Counted from the first letter of the stretch, positions 23,978 through 36,765 are shown. The stretch: DNA of 64,000 nucleotides from Pristionchus mayeri (GCA_036245805.1 BTRK01000001.1:38452995-38516994); one strand, 5' to 3'. Made by a program: numbers and translations. The notes: generated from the letters alone by a model not told the origin.

Positions 23978-26900
23978 CTAGTTATGCTGTACACTGTGAC
24001 TGTGCAGCTCGGCAGTAGAGTGGAACTTCTGGTCGCACTTCCTGCACTTGTGCGTCGGCAGATGGTGCACGTTGCGAAGGTGCCGATCGAGATGGCCCTG
24101 GAATAAGCTAATATACGATCAATGCTCATTCAACAACTCACTTCACCCCCTACATTTACACCACTGTATCGCACTGAGGAGGACATCAAATGATGAGTCG
24201 ATTGGTTGTTTGCGACCAAGGACCAATCAACCGCGTTATCTTAGGATGCACCCTTCCCCTTCCCCACCTAGGGAGTGCAAACACCACCTTCCTTCCCAAC
24301 GTCAGTTTTATTTATCTATTAAACTAGTCCGGCTGCACCCCGCCTTCGGCGGGGGCCCCGTCCTAGCGGAGTAGGTTTCGCAACTTGTTGACGCGCGATC
24401 TCTCTCCCTCCAGGTTTCGAAATTGTTTCGCAATCCGGACAGACGCACAGACGCACACAGCGCTTTATATATAGGTATAGATATTTTATTCCGATGATAA
24501 GGTACATGTGTCTACATCATAAATTTACACATAATTTGATGAATTTTGTAAAATTATTACCTTGGTAGTGAAGCGCATCATGCAGAATTTGTCGACCGTG
24601 CACTCGAATGGGCGTTCTCCTTCAATGGAATAATATCAGAACTGATCATTAGGACATTTTTTTGGGTCAGCCGTATGAATAACATCTAATATATTAAAAT
24701 CATGTTGAATTAGCATCATGATCGATTTGGTAAGCAACTATAACACCAAAGTTATGCATACACGAAGAAATGAGCGTCAATTGCTCCATACAAATTTCAC
24801 TGTAAAATCATAAATACAGATAAGTTCTAGACAAAAACATAATTAATTGTGAATTACCAGTATGTGAGCGCTTGCACAAGGGCGGATGATCACCGTCGGA
24901 AAATCACGAAAAATGATTCCTACTATGGATGTTCTCGCATTCTTTTTTGTTTATCATCACCTTGTGCTCTTATCGGCATCAACAGGATCAGACTTTGTCA
25001 AACAGTTTTCTTAAATTAACTCACCAGTGTGGGAGCGCTTGTGAGCTACAAGTGCAGACGGTGATGCTGCCACGAATTGACACATTGTGCATGATATTGT
25101 TCGGAGTGCGGACTGAGGTGCGCCTGCAAGTATTAACACTACTTCGGGACCGTAATGCCGTGATATACTGGTACGGTATCTTACAAAGGTAGAATAGGTG
25201 TGTAATGATAGAGTCACCTAACTCCCTTCCGCTGACCCGACAGACTCTACATAGGTGAGAGCTTGGGCGTTGCGATTTTTCACGCTTTTTCGGGCTCTCT
25301 TTGTCAACCCTAATGCGAATAGGAATACTTACAGTGACTTTGCGATTCAGCTGCTGCTGATGATCGTCCTGGAGTGGCTGAGCTGTTCGAAGGCGGGCAG
25401 CTCTCCTCACTGTCCGCTCTCGAAGAGTGTGGGCCAGTGAGACGACGGCGCTTCGAGAACTGAGAAGGACGAATTAACTCATTTCAAAGTGTAAGGTCCA
25501 GTGTGATAGCAAGTACCTCACGATAGGCCGTTCATCGCTAATGATTTTTACTCAAGGACTGGGTGCCATAATTTGAAATAGGTGAGATAATTTTGCGATT
25601 AGTTTATAACTGATCGCAAAATTATCTCACCTATTTCAAATTAGAGTCTTGATGTCATTCTTCTCTCTGTCAGTCGTCGTGAGCTGTCCCTCCCCATTTT
25701 TCTCCGATTGGGAGGCGACTTTTCCCTCCCTTTTCGTCCATCTACCGACATCAAGACTCAAGAATCCCTCCCCAGTCCCTGGCAAGACTTCGGAGGTATC
25801 AGCCACGGATCTCGAATATGGAAGGAGTCGTTTCAAGATGGACATGAAGGTATCGAAGGTGTCCTCTTTATAACTTCTAAAGAGGACTGGCCATCCGGGA
25901 TGCAAGATTCAAGAAGAATACGATCTCGGTAGCGACTAGTCTAATGGAAGAATGCAAGCGCCTAAAGAGGAGAGGCGGTCCGACTTCATGCGAAACTTTC
26001 CACATGCTCAAGAGAGATGTGTCAAGTGACAACAAACGATTCAAAAGAAGATGAATGAGTCCAAAGATCCAACCCCTTCCCACCCCCCCCCTTCGTCGAT
26101 GGCAGAAGGCGCCAGAGTCCTTCCCTTACCTTACACCCCCACATGCCTTGACATGTATAAAATCTATCTATCTAACTGTTAGTTACTAGTGATAGCTATT
26201 CGGGCGTTGCGGGCCCCGCAACTCTCCCCTCACATCTATTAGAGGTTGCGGGCCCTCATCACTATTAGTTACCTGCTCAATGTCGTCCACCTCTTCAGTG
26301 CTCGCGTTGGGATCAGCCATTGTTCCATTCGTTTCGAAATAACTCACTCTGCCCATCCTCTGTTCGCAATATTCCTGAATAGAAAATTTTAGCAGTGCTA
26401 AGAGCCACAAAATGCTAAACTGACAGTTTGGAACAACAAATCTCAAAAGTTGAAAAATAAATGAGGACAGGAAAACTGTTCTGATACACTGGTGAATCAG
26501 AGAAAACATCGATTTTCTGGTATTGAGATCTTTATTCTCAAGCGACTTATCTTTCAAGGTAAATACTGTAAAAGATAAATAATACTAACCCTAACAGTCT
26601 TCGGTGTCATCATTAGGTTCATGTCGTCGGTTCCATGCGCTGTCTCTCCCTCCAACTTTATAATGCCGAAGAGATCGGAATCTTCTATTGCCTGGTCAGC
26701 GCCAGATATTTCCCGAGCTTCTCGAGGATCCTATATAAACTTGTTGCTTACTCATCTAGAATCACCAAAGGAAATTATATCAATTGTTTTTAATGTACAT
26801 GTTAAACAAACAGGTAAACTCACGTTCTGCTCATCATTGAGCGCACGTGCAGTGGACGGCGTATTCAACGCGGTCGCAGCAACAATTCGAGGTCTCTGAG

Positions 26901-28201
26901 GCTGAAATTTGGATAGTGCTTGCATTGGCTGAACCCAAATAAGTTTCACAGACTTGTTATCAGATTTTTATCTGATCCACTGATTTATAAAATCATGAAG
27001 AAATTAAAATTTACTGGCTCTTCCTTCGGAACGACAAGTAGAGGCACGTTGTCAAATGCGTGTACCTGCTCCTGAGTAAATATTACTGATTTGGCTACTG
27101 GAAGACTACTTTGTCCGAGAAGTTTGGATTACGCCGAGAAGTTTGGATTACGATAGCATGATATGATATCTTCAGGGCTGAAGTTTTGAATTGGTAATCT
27201 ACCGTTACATTTTGTTTGCTTCAAAAAGGTGTTGTCATCAGTCATCAGAGGAAACTTTTTTTTTCAAATTCTACGACATACTGACCCTGAGCCTCCTCAA
27301 CTCTTCCGTCCTCTTCTCAGCGAGTAGTTCCATCATCGACCCGAGTGACTCGATCAGCCCGTAGACGAACTCGCGCGGAGCATGCACGAGGGGAACCGGA
27401 CTGCAAATACGGGGAAATGTCAACAAATTATTACCTATGCTAATGGGAACTAAGTCGGATGAAAAGTCCATGATAAACGGAAATGCATAACCATTTAGTA
27501 TTCTTAATGTCGATTTTCATACTGACAAAACGCGAAAATACTAGAAAATGGTACCTGTTTGGTTATCATTGAAAAAACGATGATCATCTGGACGGTATAC
27601 AATGAAACTCACTCTTTGCTGTCCTTCTTCTTCGCAAACTCCCGATCGTTCTCCAGCAACTCGTTGAGCTCGCGAACGCTCTAAGATATGTTTTATTAAT
27701 CTAGACATCCTCTTCCTCTCTAAAGAACATGCTATTTTGGATCACTATTTTTAAGGTAGGTGTACTCCCTCTCTCCCGCGTACAATTACGCATTATATTA
27801 TTGGAACTATTTTACAAACTGACCTCTACAGAGATGGTAAAAAGAGGGGAGTAGCTTTCGGCTTATAGCGATTATTACAAATTCAAATAGTATGGATAAT
27901 ACCTGCGCCTCGACTCCATCTCTCGCGGCTCCACCGATCAGGTCAAAGGATCGGAAGAAGACGTGCCCGAGTCGATCTGTCCTTGCGTATTCACTAGCCT
28001 GTAGGGATAATGTTAAGCTTAAGGCTTATCCTAGCATTATTATTATAAAATTTATTGAAGTAGTGGATTTTTCCTACTGCGATCGCCAATCGGAAGGGGT
28101 GTTAATTAATTATTTGATAGATATAACTGACTCAAAAAATGAGGGCTCACCTCCTTTTTCAGGTTATCAAGCGCATCTAGCAACCGTTGTTGACTGCTCA
28201 T
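23978..28201 (-). CDS. C2H2 zinc-finger family gene C (three fingers)
   Basis: Twelve exons give an open frame of 370 residues: 28151-28201, 27903-27998, 27613-27680, 27286-27400, 27015-27071, 26824-26901, 26590-26730, 26273-26374, 25333-25459, 25025-25123, 24561-24619, 23978-24097. Starts MSSQQRLLDALDNLKKE. Exon 4 has the family signature VPLVHAPREFVYGLIESLG. Exon 5 ends VVPKEEP and exon 7 contains IIKLEGE (psi-K-x-E). Exon 9 carries SKRRRL, a basic patch. Finger 1 is CTMCQFVA...HKRSHTG; finger 2 (GERPFEC) has an extra residue between its cysteines (CX5C); finger 3 is CRKCDQKF...HSVQH. The acceptor of exon 6 is uncertain: 26928 is an in-frame alternative. Likely nuclear DNA-binding; function unknown. 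Confidence 0.8.
24310..24480. repeat. GC-rich hairpin repeat inside a gene C intron
   Basis: Contains CCCGCCTTCGGCGGG, a perfect hairpin, then GGGGCCCCG and a run CGGACAGACGCACAGACGCA followed by TATATATAGGTATAG. Strikingly GC-rich against A+T-rich surroundings. Probably a dispersed repeat; class unknown. Confidence 0.5.
25571..25641. mobile_element. Near-perfect 71-bp hairpin
   Basis: Arms ATTTGAAATAGGTGAGATAA / TTATCTCACCTATTTCAAAT continue inward through TTTTGCGAT, with a loop of about 12 bp. Intronic in gene C between exons 8 and 9. Size and shape fit a MITE or a cruciform-forming repeat. Confidence 0.75.
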
Positions 28202-29006
28202 TTCTTCTAAGGATAGATGCATTAAACAAAATTATGCGGGCCCGCGAAGTTAGAAGGACTCAACAAGTAAACCCTAGCCCGTTGAGCAAGGGCTCGAGCA
28301 AAATATGGAAAGGGAGAAACACGATGCCATAAACGTATGGGCATTGGTTTCTAATTATGAATTAACGAGCATTTGAAATCGCGGCATTCATCTCCCACTC
28401 GCCAAGGAAAGAAGGGGTGACGCGACGCGTGCAGCGATGCGGGCGAGTGGTGCGGTGGGACACGGCATATTCACAGATCCAACTTTTTTTCACAATTCAG
28501 TGCTTGATATCGCGTCCCTTTGTGAATTTTTATACCACTTTACTTTCTTGGGCAAAATTCGCGTTTTTATTGTAAGCATACACAACTTCATCAAGTGAAT
28601 ATTTCTTTTATAAATACGTTTAAGCATCAAAATGCGAAAATCGGTGACCCGAGGTTGTTGTCAATAGGATTATCTTAGTGACTCTCAGTTGAGTCCTTGT
28701 AGAGATTAATAAAATGCCCAATCAATTGTGAACAGTGTAAAATACAATAAGTTCATGGTCGCGCTTGGAGTGATTCTTCAGATCTTCCATCTTCAAGAAT
28801 TTGCTTCTTTTAGCACTTGAAGGTCCGACCCAAACCGAACTACTGAACACGTTGTTGTCAACGTAGTTGAGTGCACGTGTGAAATTTCAATATGTTACAC
28901 TAAATAGTCAATATCTAAAGTATTAAACTGAATGAGGATAGTGGTTTACACAAACATATTGCACAAGTAGGCAAGCGAAGGTCAACTTCTTGGGACAATG
29001 CGATGG
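28202..29006. other. Space between genes C and D with a decayed last exon
   Basis: From about 28752 to 28850 the minus strand repeats gene D's last exon (words such as AAATTCTTGAAGATGGAAGA and TGAAGAATCACTC), but with a stop after the first Cys and a lost second Cys. The rest holds the 5' flank of gene C and no other gene. Confidence 0.6.
28752..28850 (-). pseudogene. Broken duplicate of the gene D last zinc-finger exon
   Basis: Aligned by eye to 29007-29126: similar over about 95 bp with several substitutions and a small deletion. Translation reaches TFKC and then a TAA. No splice acceptor is evident. Confidence 0.6.
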
Positions 29007-32000
29007 TTAATGATAGTGCGTTGAGTGGTTCTTTAGCTCCTCCATCTTCAGGAATTTGCTGTCGCACTTCTTGCACTGGAAGGTAGGCATCTTGTGCACC
29101 AGACGGACATGTCGATTCAGATATCCCTTAAAAATTAAATATAAAGATAAACTTTGCGAAACAGAAAAGAATTTCGAAACCTTCGTCTCGTCGCCTCAGA
29201 TTTTCTCATAGCTCGCTAAGTTTAGAGATTGCGTGATATTGAGACGAAAACACGTTAGTCGAACTTTTATTTAGACACCCGCTGACAAAAGGCCAATGCA
29301 GACGGACTTGCCTGTCTTGTGGTATTGAGACGGTTTTGATGGGTCATTCACGTTGAAAAAATGATAATTAAAGAAAACAAAACCTGAGAAGCGAAGGTCA
29401 TCGGACACCCATCGGCGGGGCACTTGAACGGGCGTTCTCCTGTAATAAGAATGGGAGATTGTGAGCAATAGGTCTGATGATCACCGTCGGATGGTAACCT
29501 ACTGGATGATAACAAAAAATGGCCCCTTCTGTAGAACTTTCACAGTAATTTTTTTTGACACTTTGGGAACTTACTGTGAAAGTTCTACAGAAGGGTCCAT
29601 TTTTTGGTTATCATTCAGTAGGTTGTCATCCGACGGTGATCATCCGACCTGCTGCCCGGTTGTGAGCACCGGAACCATAGTTGCCCACCACTGACGGAGA
29701 GTAACACTTTGAACCCCATTAACATGGGGTCATGGGGCAGGCGCGGGCGTGAACAACCTTGTCTGGAACTAAGCTAAAACGGATAAAAGCTGATCGCGGG
29801 GGTGTACCGAAAGTGTGCAATACTGACCTCTAAATTATTTGCAAAAAAGTTATAGTTCTAAAATGATACAACTAAGATTTTGATACGGGAAAATACTATT
29901 ATTACGAAGAATATCATTACCAAAACTGCAAGAAATATGAGCAAACTGAACAAAAATTAAGCATTACCTGAGTGGATGCGCATATGAATGATCATGTTGG
30001 ACTGATAGTTGGTGTACGAACAGATCTCACATCTGACCATGCCACTCGGCACCTCAGCCGTCGGGTCCCAAGACATGCCTTCAAATGTCATTTGCACCTA
30101 GATCTTTGATTTTCTCGCTTCGCAGGAACTCGATTATGCACAACCAGTCAGCACATGAATTTGCGCACGAAAATACAAATGGGGATAGGATGACAACCGT
30201 CATGAAAGCATATTTTTTTAATAGTTTATATTTCTAATTAGCACTCACTGCGCCAATGAGCGGGCGGTTGGTGCTTTCGCCCATCTGCTGGAGTTCCTCT
30301 GCTAGTGCCATCTTCCCGATAAGCGGACTGTGTGGTACGACGCCGTTTCGCGTTCTGAATTTATGTAAGTACATAGTTAAATGACAGCAACGTTTGGCAA
30401 TAACATGGTAATGATATAAACAATCAAATCTGCGTCCTGTTTTGAATTTCAAATCGAATTTGTACCTTTTGAGGGGTCGATAGTTCGTCACTTGCAGTGG
30501 ACTCGTCTGGGCACAAAACGGGGTCGATCGTAAAATCGTCGTCGAATTGATGTTTCTGTAATGATGCTTGCTCGATGCTTGCGAAAATAGGCACTAGGCC
30601 TGATGAGAACTATAATATTATGTGATGCCATGCCGCCTTTGATATCGGCATGACGTCATAGTTCTCATCCGACCGAGAACTCGAAAATACGACAAAGAAG
30701 TTAATGTTTTGCTGAATTACTAATAGATGCATACCGAATCGTCCTCATGTGCTCCGTACATGTCGTCCCACTCTTCCTTCACTGGACCTTCGTCTGCTTG
30801 GTGTCCTCCAACTGCGTCCATGTGATCACGCTAAAAATATGTATTAAGACTAGGAACTAGGTTGGATGAGAACTATGACGTCATTCCGCCTTTAATTAAT
30901 CAAAGGTTCTCATACGACCTAGTACGACCCGTAAGGTGATTCGTACAAAGATTTTTTCGAGCATACTTCAACTACCCACCGACGGCTCAAGGTCCGAATG
31001 AAATAAGAAGGACGAATGGGAAGCAGGAATTTGGTTGGCATCACGGGGGACTTGGAGAGCCATCTTAAAACATGGCAGGATGTTCTTGGCCTCCTTTAGA
31101 TGACCCAGAAACAGACATACCACGAAATATAAACACAAATTCCACGAGTTGTTTGTTTTATATGTGTTCTTTTGCACATTCAAACCTATATCTATCATCA
31201 TTTGTGTTACGAGAAAATTTAGACGCACAACGATTTTTTTCCAAATCTCCCACTTACTGATTCTTCCTTAGGAGCTACAAGGAGGGGCAAATCGCTCTGT
31301 GATTGATGATGCTCCTGCAATTGATTGGCCATTTTTCGTTTCATGGAGATAATAAGATTTCGAAATTCTTTTTCATGCACTCTAGAGATAGTATGATTAA
31401 GTAAACTGGTCTCCACTAGTGATGCCAAAACGGCGCGCGCTCTCCTCGTTTCACACGCTCTCTCACCGGTCAGACAGAGCGAGAGAGCGTGTGAAACGAG
31501 GAGAGCGCGCGCCGTTTTGGTATCACTAGTCTCCACCATAGCTTTCTGCTGCAGAGCCTCCGCGCTTCGCTCCCTCTCGTCAACTGCTCTTTCCCTCTCC
31601 AGCATCTTGCTGTCCATCTCCTTCAGTTCCACAATCCTTCTTTCTCCGAGGAGATCCATCATCGATCCGAACGATTCGATCAGTCCGTACATCAAACCGC
31701 GAGGAACGTGCACTAGCGGATCGGGGCTGGAAATTCACCAAATTTTTTGATGAGATGGTGATAAAGATCAAATATTTATGAATCTCTAAGGAAATATCTG
31801 TCATGAACAGAGATTACACCTCGACAAGTCGAATGTTTAGAGAAATGTTGACTCGATTTCTAACCTAACTGGATACTGTAATCTGAACTCACTCATTGCT
31901 GGTTTTCTTCTTCGCAAATTCCCGATCTTGTGCGAGGAGCTCGGAGAGATCGCGTACGTTCTAAACACAGAAATTAGAATCTGGATCACTCTCAATTCAA

Positions 32001-32498
32001 TGTGCTCACACAGTTTAGTTATTTTTTTATTTTAATTTTTTTTTTAGAGTTACGCTTGATCCCATAGCATGAAGTCAGTCCTAACAAACTCGCATAATAT
32101 CAAATATCTCGAATGCTATCATCCAATATATGGCCTGACCTCCGCTTACACTCCACGTGAATAAAGTAGATTTAAAGATCAACGATCAAATTTCAAATTT
32201 CAGAGACCTCAGCTTCCACTCCATCTCTAGTGGCTGATCCGATGAGATCGAGCGATCGAAAGAAAACGTGCCCGAGTCGATCAGTCCGAGCGTACTCACT
32301 CGCCTGAAATTTATTTGCTTAGCACCAAAAAAACTAATTATTATTGCGAATTATATAAATTAAAATTATCAATACTTTTGTTAATTATCTGTGTCATTAA
32401 TTGACTTGTTATTATTACGAGTTAATTGGTTTACTTATTAGGTTTACCTCCCGTTTCAGCTCCTCTAGCGTGTTTAACAACTGTTGTTGACAGTGCAT
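29007..32498 (-). CDS. C2H2 zinc-finger family gene D (three fingers)
   Basis: Twelve exons give an open frame of 374 residues: 32448-32498, 32208-32303, 31893-31960, 31537-31726, 31258-31314, 30980-31063, 30735-30830, 30466-30555, 30249-30354, 29968-30078, 29384-29439, 29007-29126. The start MHCQQQLLNTLEELKRE gives the family's 51-nt exon 1; an upstream in-frame ATG at 32511-32513 would add five residues. Exon 4 holds HVPRGLMYGLIESFG and a Glu/Arg-rich helical tail longer than in the paralogues. Exon 5 ends VAPKEES; exon 7 has GPVKEEW (psi-K-x-E); exon 9 NAKRRR. Fingers: CEICSYTN...HMRIHSG, FKCPADGC...HVRLVH, CKKCDSKF...HSTHYH. The donor of exon 4 lies in the target duplication of a foldback element. 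The 222-bp intron 4 is open in frame, so a retained-intron protein is possible. Confidence 0.8.
29468..29650. mobile_element. Foldback MITE, ACTAGGTCGGATG family, copy 2
   Basis: Inverted arms with GATGATCACCGTCGGATG, CCTACTGGATGATAAC and TTCTGTAGAACTTTCAC. Lies in the intron between fingers 1 and 2 of gene D. Confidence 0.75.
30592..30677. mobile_element. Short foldback MITE, CACTAGG family
   Basis: Inverted arms around GATGAGAACTATAA / CATAGTTCTCATC, ends CACTAGGCC and GACCGAG. Gene D intron. Confidence 0.65.
30855..30923. mobile_element. Short foldback MITE, CACTAGG family
   Basis: AACTAGGTTGGATGAGAACT at the left, GGTTCTCATACGACCTAGT at the right. Gene D intron, with internal deletion compared with 17882-17978. 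Confidence 0.65.
31417..31528. mobile_element. hAT-like foldback element with 8-bp target duplication
   Basis: 112 bp with nearly perfect arms of about 50 bp (TAGTGATGCCAAAACGG at the left, CCGTTTTGGTATCACTA at the right). The 8-bp direct repeat GTCTCCAC occurs at 31409-31416 and 31529-31536. Eight-bp duplications and TAGNG-type termini fit hAT elements. It lies immediately at the donor of gene D exon 4. Confidence 0.88.
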
Positions 32499-32513
32499 TG
32501 CTCCTGAACCCAT

Positions 32514-33314
32514 TATAGTACAACTACTGAATCGTGAATTTGAAATTGCCAGAAAAAATGATCATAAAATTCTGACCGAGTGGATACCAAAATCACACTA
32601 TAAAATCCGAAAAAGTGAGAGTTAATCAAAACAAGGCGAAGTAATAATGCGCATGGGTGATGCGGAAGGGCGCGATATTTATCCCCGTTAAGATCCAGTT
32701 GGTTGAAAGACTCCAAACTTGGTAAACATAATATAATATGTGGCGATATCTATTCTCCGCTCGAGTAGATTCTCAATTATGGAATTATTGAATATAAATT
32801 TTAAGATGATATTGAATCGCGCCCCGCCGAACTACTCATGCGTCGCGACACGCTTCGCGTCACTCCTTGTTCATCTCCCTCTGGGCAAGAGTTGCAGGAA
32901 GGCCGTGATGTCAAATTGTCTTTACTTTTTAACAAGAAACCTAAGTTCCAATACCTCGTATCATGGTCATTTTAATTCACACTTTCCGCGGTTTTCGATT
33001 TGCTTTTTTCTGTTTTTTTTTCGATTTGGAAGTAAGAATTGCTGAATTGTGTATATTTTCCCGTTCTCGCCTTCTACGCCATTTGAAATGTTGTATATGT
33101 GCGCTCTAAGAAGTTACAGAGTAACAATAAACCGTGGAAACAGGGTTTGAAAAGCTGTGGATGGAGTGGTGTGGGTTCTTAGGCTGTAGTGCGTCGATAC
33201 TTCGATTTTAGGGATTTTTTAAATGTGTACATCAATAGCATTAATGCTACAATCTGAATCATATTTGTCGATGTCACATCTTCGGCTGCAGTTTGATTGG
33301 CAATTTCAGAAGCT
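32514..33314. other. Divergent space between genes D (minus) and P (plus)
   Basis: The two genes are transcribed away from each other and share about 800 bp of upstream sequence, so promoters of both should lie here. I see no recognisable control motif and no other gene. Confidence 0.5.
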
Positions 33315-36101
33315 ATGACCTGCGAATATGAACTGTTGAGCTCTCTTGATGGCTTTCGAAAGAAGGTGATTAACATTGTATATTAAATAATTACTGAAAA
33401 AAAGTAATCATATGAACTCTGAGTAGTCAGTTGGAGATAATCCCGAAATTTGCAATGTTCAATTCAAGCTTTAACTGAAATAGTCGTACTGAACAGAAGG
33501 TAACAAGCGATAGACTATGTAAAATGCGAGTGTAAGTTGGGATATGATTCATTTATAGTAATACCTTCGTTATAATTCGAATCATCTACTGGCAAATGAC
33601 TATGCTAGATCGGGCTTGTGACATTAAAAAAATAAATAAATAAAAAGGAAAACATTAATCATATTCAGGCGAGTGAATATGCCAGGCACGATCGAATTGG
33701 ATACGTCTTCGCTCGCTCTTTCGATTTGATTGGAGGAGCTGTGAAAGATGGCCTGGAGGCGGAAGTATGTTGTCCAATCATATCAAAAATTCGTATTGCA
33801 TATTTTATCGAAAGGCTCAACGAGATACGAATATATATAATACGTTGTGGCAGAAAGAATTGGCCAATTTGTTTTTTATATTAAAAAATAAAATATATAG
33901 TAAATATTGCACGAAAAATATTTAGAGCGTGCGGGAGCTGAACGAATTTTTGGAGCATGATCGAGAATTCGTGATGAGCAAAGACAGCAAAGAGTGAGTT
34001 TCCCATCTAGATGTGCTTCCGATCGCTGAACTTTCTATTATGTGAACATCTATTATGCAAAAAACAACCAGTTAAAAAAACTCCACGTTCAGCCGAAAAA
34101 AATCTTCAGACAACTTATCCACCTGCCATGGAATATTTGCATGGATTTCAATCATAAATTCTGCCATTAAAATTTGCGTAATTATGATTTTCCAGTCTTG
34201 TGCCACTCGTCCATGCTCCTCGGGATTTAGTGTACGATCTGATCAAGGCACTCGGATCGATGTTCGATATTCTCATCTCGAATAGGAGTCAAAACACGAT
34301 CAAAGTAAGCGCGGAAATTGTGAACCTTCTAATTTAATCTAGAAAACAAGAGATAATGATATGTTAATGCATATTTTAATCGGGTTATGTGCATTCTGAT
34401 ATCTCCCCAGGAGCAGGTGGACGCGCACTATGATGAAGCTGATGATAGTTTGCATGAGCCTTTGACGAATGAATCGAACTACGTCATTCCGAGAGATATA
34501 CATGTAAGTTCTTGTCAGACTGAGGGCTAAAAAATCATCCGTTTGTAAACAACTATATTAATGTACTGAGCATTTTTTGGGTATGAAAAATATGATAAGA
34601 AACTTTGAACAATGAACGATTATTAAGAACTTGATGCCTCTCGACGACATCGTGAAATGTGAAGTTATGGATCCATTGGACGAAATGAATTTCGACATAT
34701 TCCCGAAAGAGGAAGAGGTAGGAATTTCAAATTTCGAAAAAAATAAAGATTTCTCGATTTTGGTAAGAAATTCAAATGCCCGGCAACATCGTATTTTCAA
34801 GTCGATTTGTGATGAGCACAGTTTGAATTTTGTGATGAGTGAAGTATTTTTTTAAGAGTAAGAGCCGCCACGAGCGATACCTATATTAAAGGTAATCAAG
34901 CGGTGTCGTGTCTCGCTTCCGAGGAGATCATATATGGAGGACAGCGTGGATAGCTGCCCGTCTACGACTAGCACTGCTACTCCGTCAGTTCAGCGTGAGT
35001 ATCAAGCCACTTTTCGTAGTTTTCCTATTGCCATAGGTCAATTTCCTTGATTTGCAAAATTTCGGCACTAGGCACCTATTGTGCAATACCGATTGTGCCT
35101 AGGGCTGTCAAATGAAGGAAATTTTCAAAAGAAAAATCGATATATAAGCCGATAACATTCAGATGATGTATCCACTTCCTTCTAACCTTAGTTGGGAATA
35201 ACTAAAATTCTCATTTGCCTTTTAGAACAGAAAATCTGTAAATCGCTGAAAAACACGCACTCTTCATGAAGGAATTGTGAATAAACCTGATAAACGTAGT
35301 TCTAAAGACAGGTGCAAAACGGAAATGTGTTCTAGACAGGTTTGGGAATCTATTCAAAACAACTCTTCATTATGTTTCCTGTCTCGTTTGTCACTTTCCA
35401 GCCCTAATTGTGACATATCAAATGAGGCATGCAGTTCTCTTTCGATGTTGCAATTTATCGTATTATTTAATTTATCTCATTTTTAATTTTATAATTGTAC
35501 TTATTTTACGTTCCTTTTCAGGCACTCGTGGCAAGCCGAAGCATTGGTTGCACACGAAAAATTTCACGTGCGACGACTGCGATTTTGCTGCTGATTCATA
35601 TAACAAATTGGCGATTCACAAGAACAGCCATACCGGTACTCATATTTGGTGTTGCGAATCGTGACATTGCAAGAAAATCGTCTGGAACTGTGTATGTGCA
35701 CCCTGTATAAGGGAGCCTATTGTATAGATTTTCAGATATGTTTATAGACACTATAAGAAAGATACAGAATTAAAAATATAGATTTATAAAAATATGAATA
35801 TATATTTTAAATTGTATTTTGCATTTTCTATTTTCAGGAGAAAGACCGTTCAAGTGTTCTGTAGACAACTGTGAGATGAAATTCACTTCAAAGGTAATTT
35901 TTTTAAACAAAAATATAAAAAACTTATATACAAAATGTCGAATAAATCGTGTGCGAATAATTTACATGAACTTTAATATATGGCTTACAGGGTAATCTGG
36001 ATCGGCATCTCAAAAATTTCCACAAGCAGTGCAGAACCTGCGAGAAGACGTTCCTTACAGTTGATGAGCTCAGGAGCCATAGAGCGGATGAAGTCCATTG
36101 A
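33315..36101 (+). CDS. C2H2 zinc-finger family gene P (three fingers), inverted member
   Basis: Ten exons on the plus strand give an open frame of 296 residues: 33315-33365, 33669-33764, 33926-33993, 34196-34304, 34411-34503, 34628-34717, 34892-34994, 35522-35635, 35838-35893, 35991-36101. The first four have the family lengths 51, 96, 68 and 109 nt. Starts MTCEYELLSSLDGFRKK. Exon 4 reads VPLVHAPRDLVYDLIKALG. Exon 6 contains IVKCEVMD (psi-K-x-E) and acidic DEMNFDIF. Exon 7 begins VIKRCRVSLPRR, the basic patch, then a Ser/Thr-rich run. Fingers: CDDCDFAA...HKNSHTG, FKCSVDNC...HLKNFH, CRTCEKTF...HRADEVH. All introns are GT-AG. It is the only member on this strand and the shortest. Confidence 0.83.
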
Positions 36102-36765
36102 ATGGCAAGGAAACTCCAAAGTCAAAGACCCTTCGAAATGCTCTTCAAGTTCAAGATTTCACACACTTAGCCCCTCAATTCTTCGCGTATCCTTCTAATC
36201 ACAGACAATTTACACAATTCGTATTCAAGATACCGTTGTGATTATGTAGCGAACGCTTGGTAACTATTCCCGCACAGACTTTAGTTCAAAGATTTTCTCA
36301 ATGCCGAGATAGTCATATTTCTAACGAGATCGCACGTTGTAAATGATCATTTGAACAAAGTGATACTGAAGTGCAAACGAAATTGGCAGCCCTTTCCTAG
36401 GTAAATTTCGAGATATGGAATCGAAAATAAATTGGAAAAAAATAATATTAAGATTGTGCGCTGAATAGCGAAACGAGATTGTGAAACTTAAAAATTGAAA
36501 GCAAAACAAACATCGATACAGTATGTATGATCGATTCGGCCATGCAGAAGCGTTTATGTTGGCGCAGCAAAATTACAATCGAAATAATGAAACGCTTCGA
36601 TAATAGTGTTAAGGAATCATAAAATTATGAGATACGCACTTGGAGGTGCTAGGTCGGATGATAACAATTTCGAAAAGCCAAAAAATATTTCGAAAATCCT
36701 CTGATATATTGAATATATTGAGAATATATTGTCTTTGATATATTGAAAAGGTCATGACGCAAGAT
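36102..36765. other. Convergent space between genes P and E
   Basis: An AATAAA lies near 36425 downstream of gene P. No ORF or RNA gene is supported. Confidence 0.5.

Noticed and set aside
25636..25905. 89-residue minus-strand ORF in a gene C intron
   Set aside because: Reasonable length, but no domain, no paralogue and no splice support; cannot be separated from chance.
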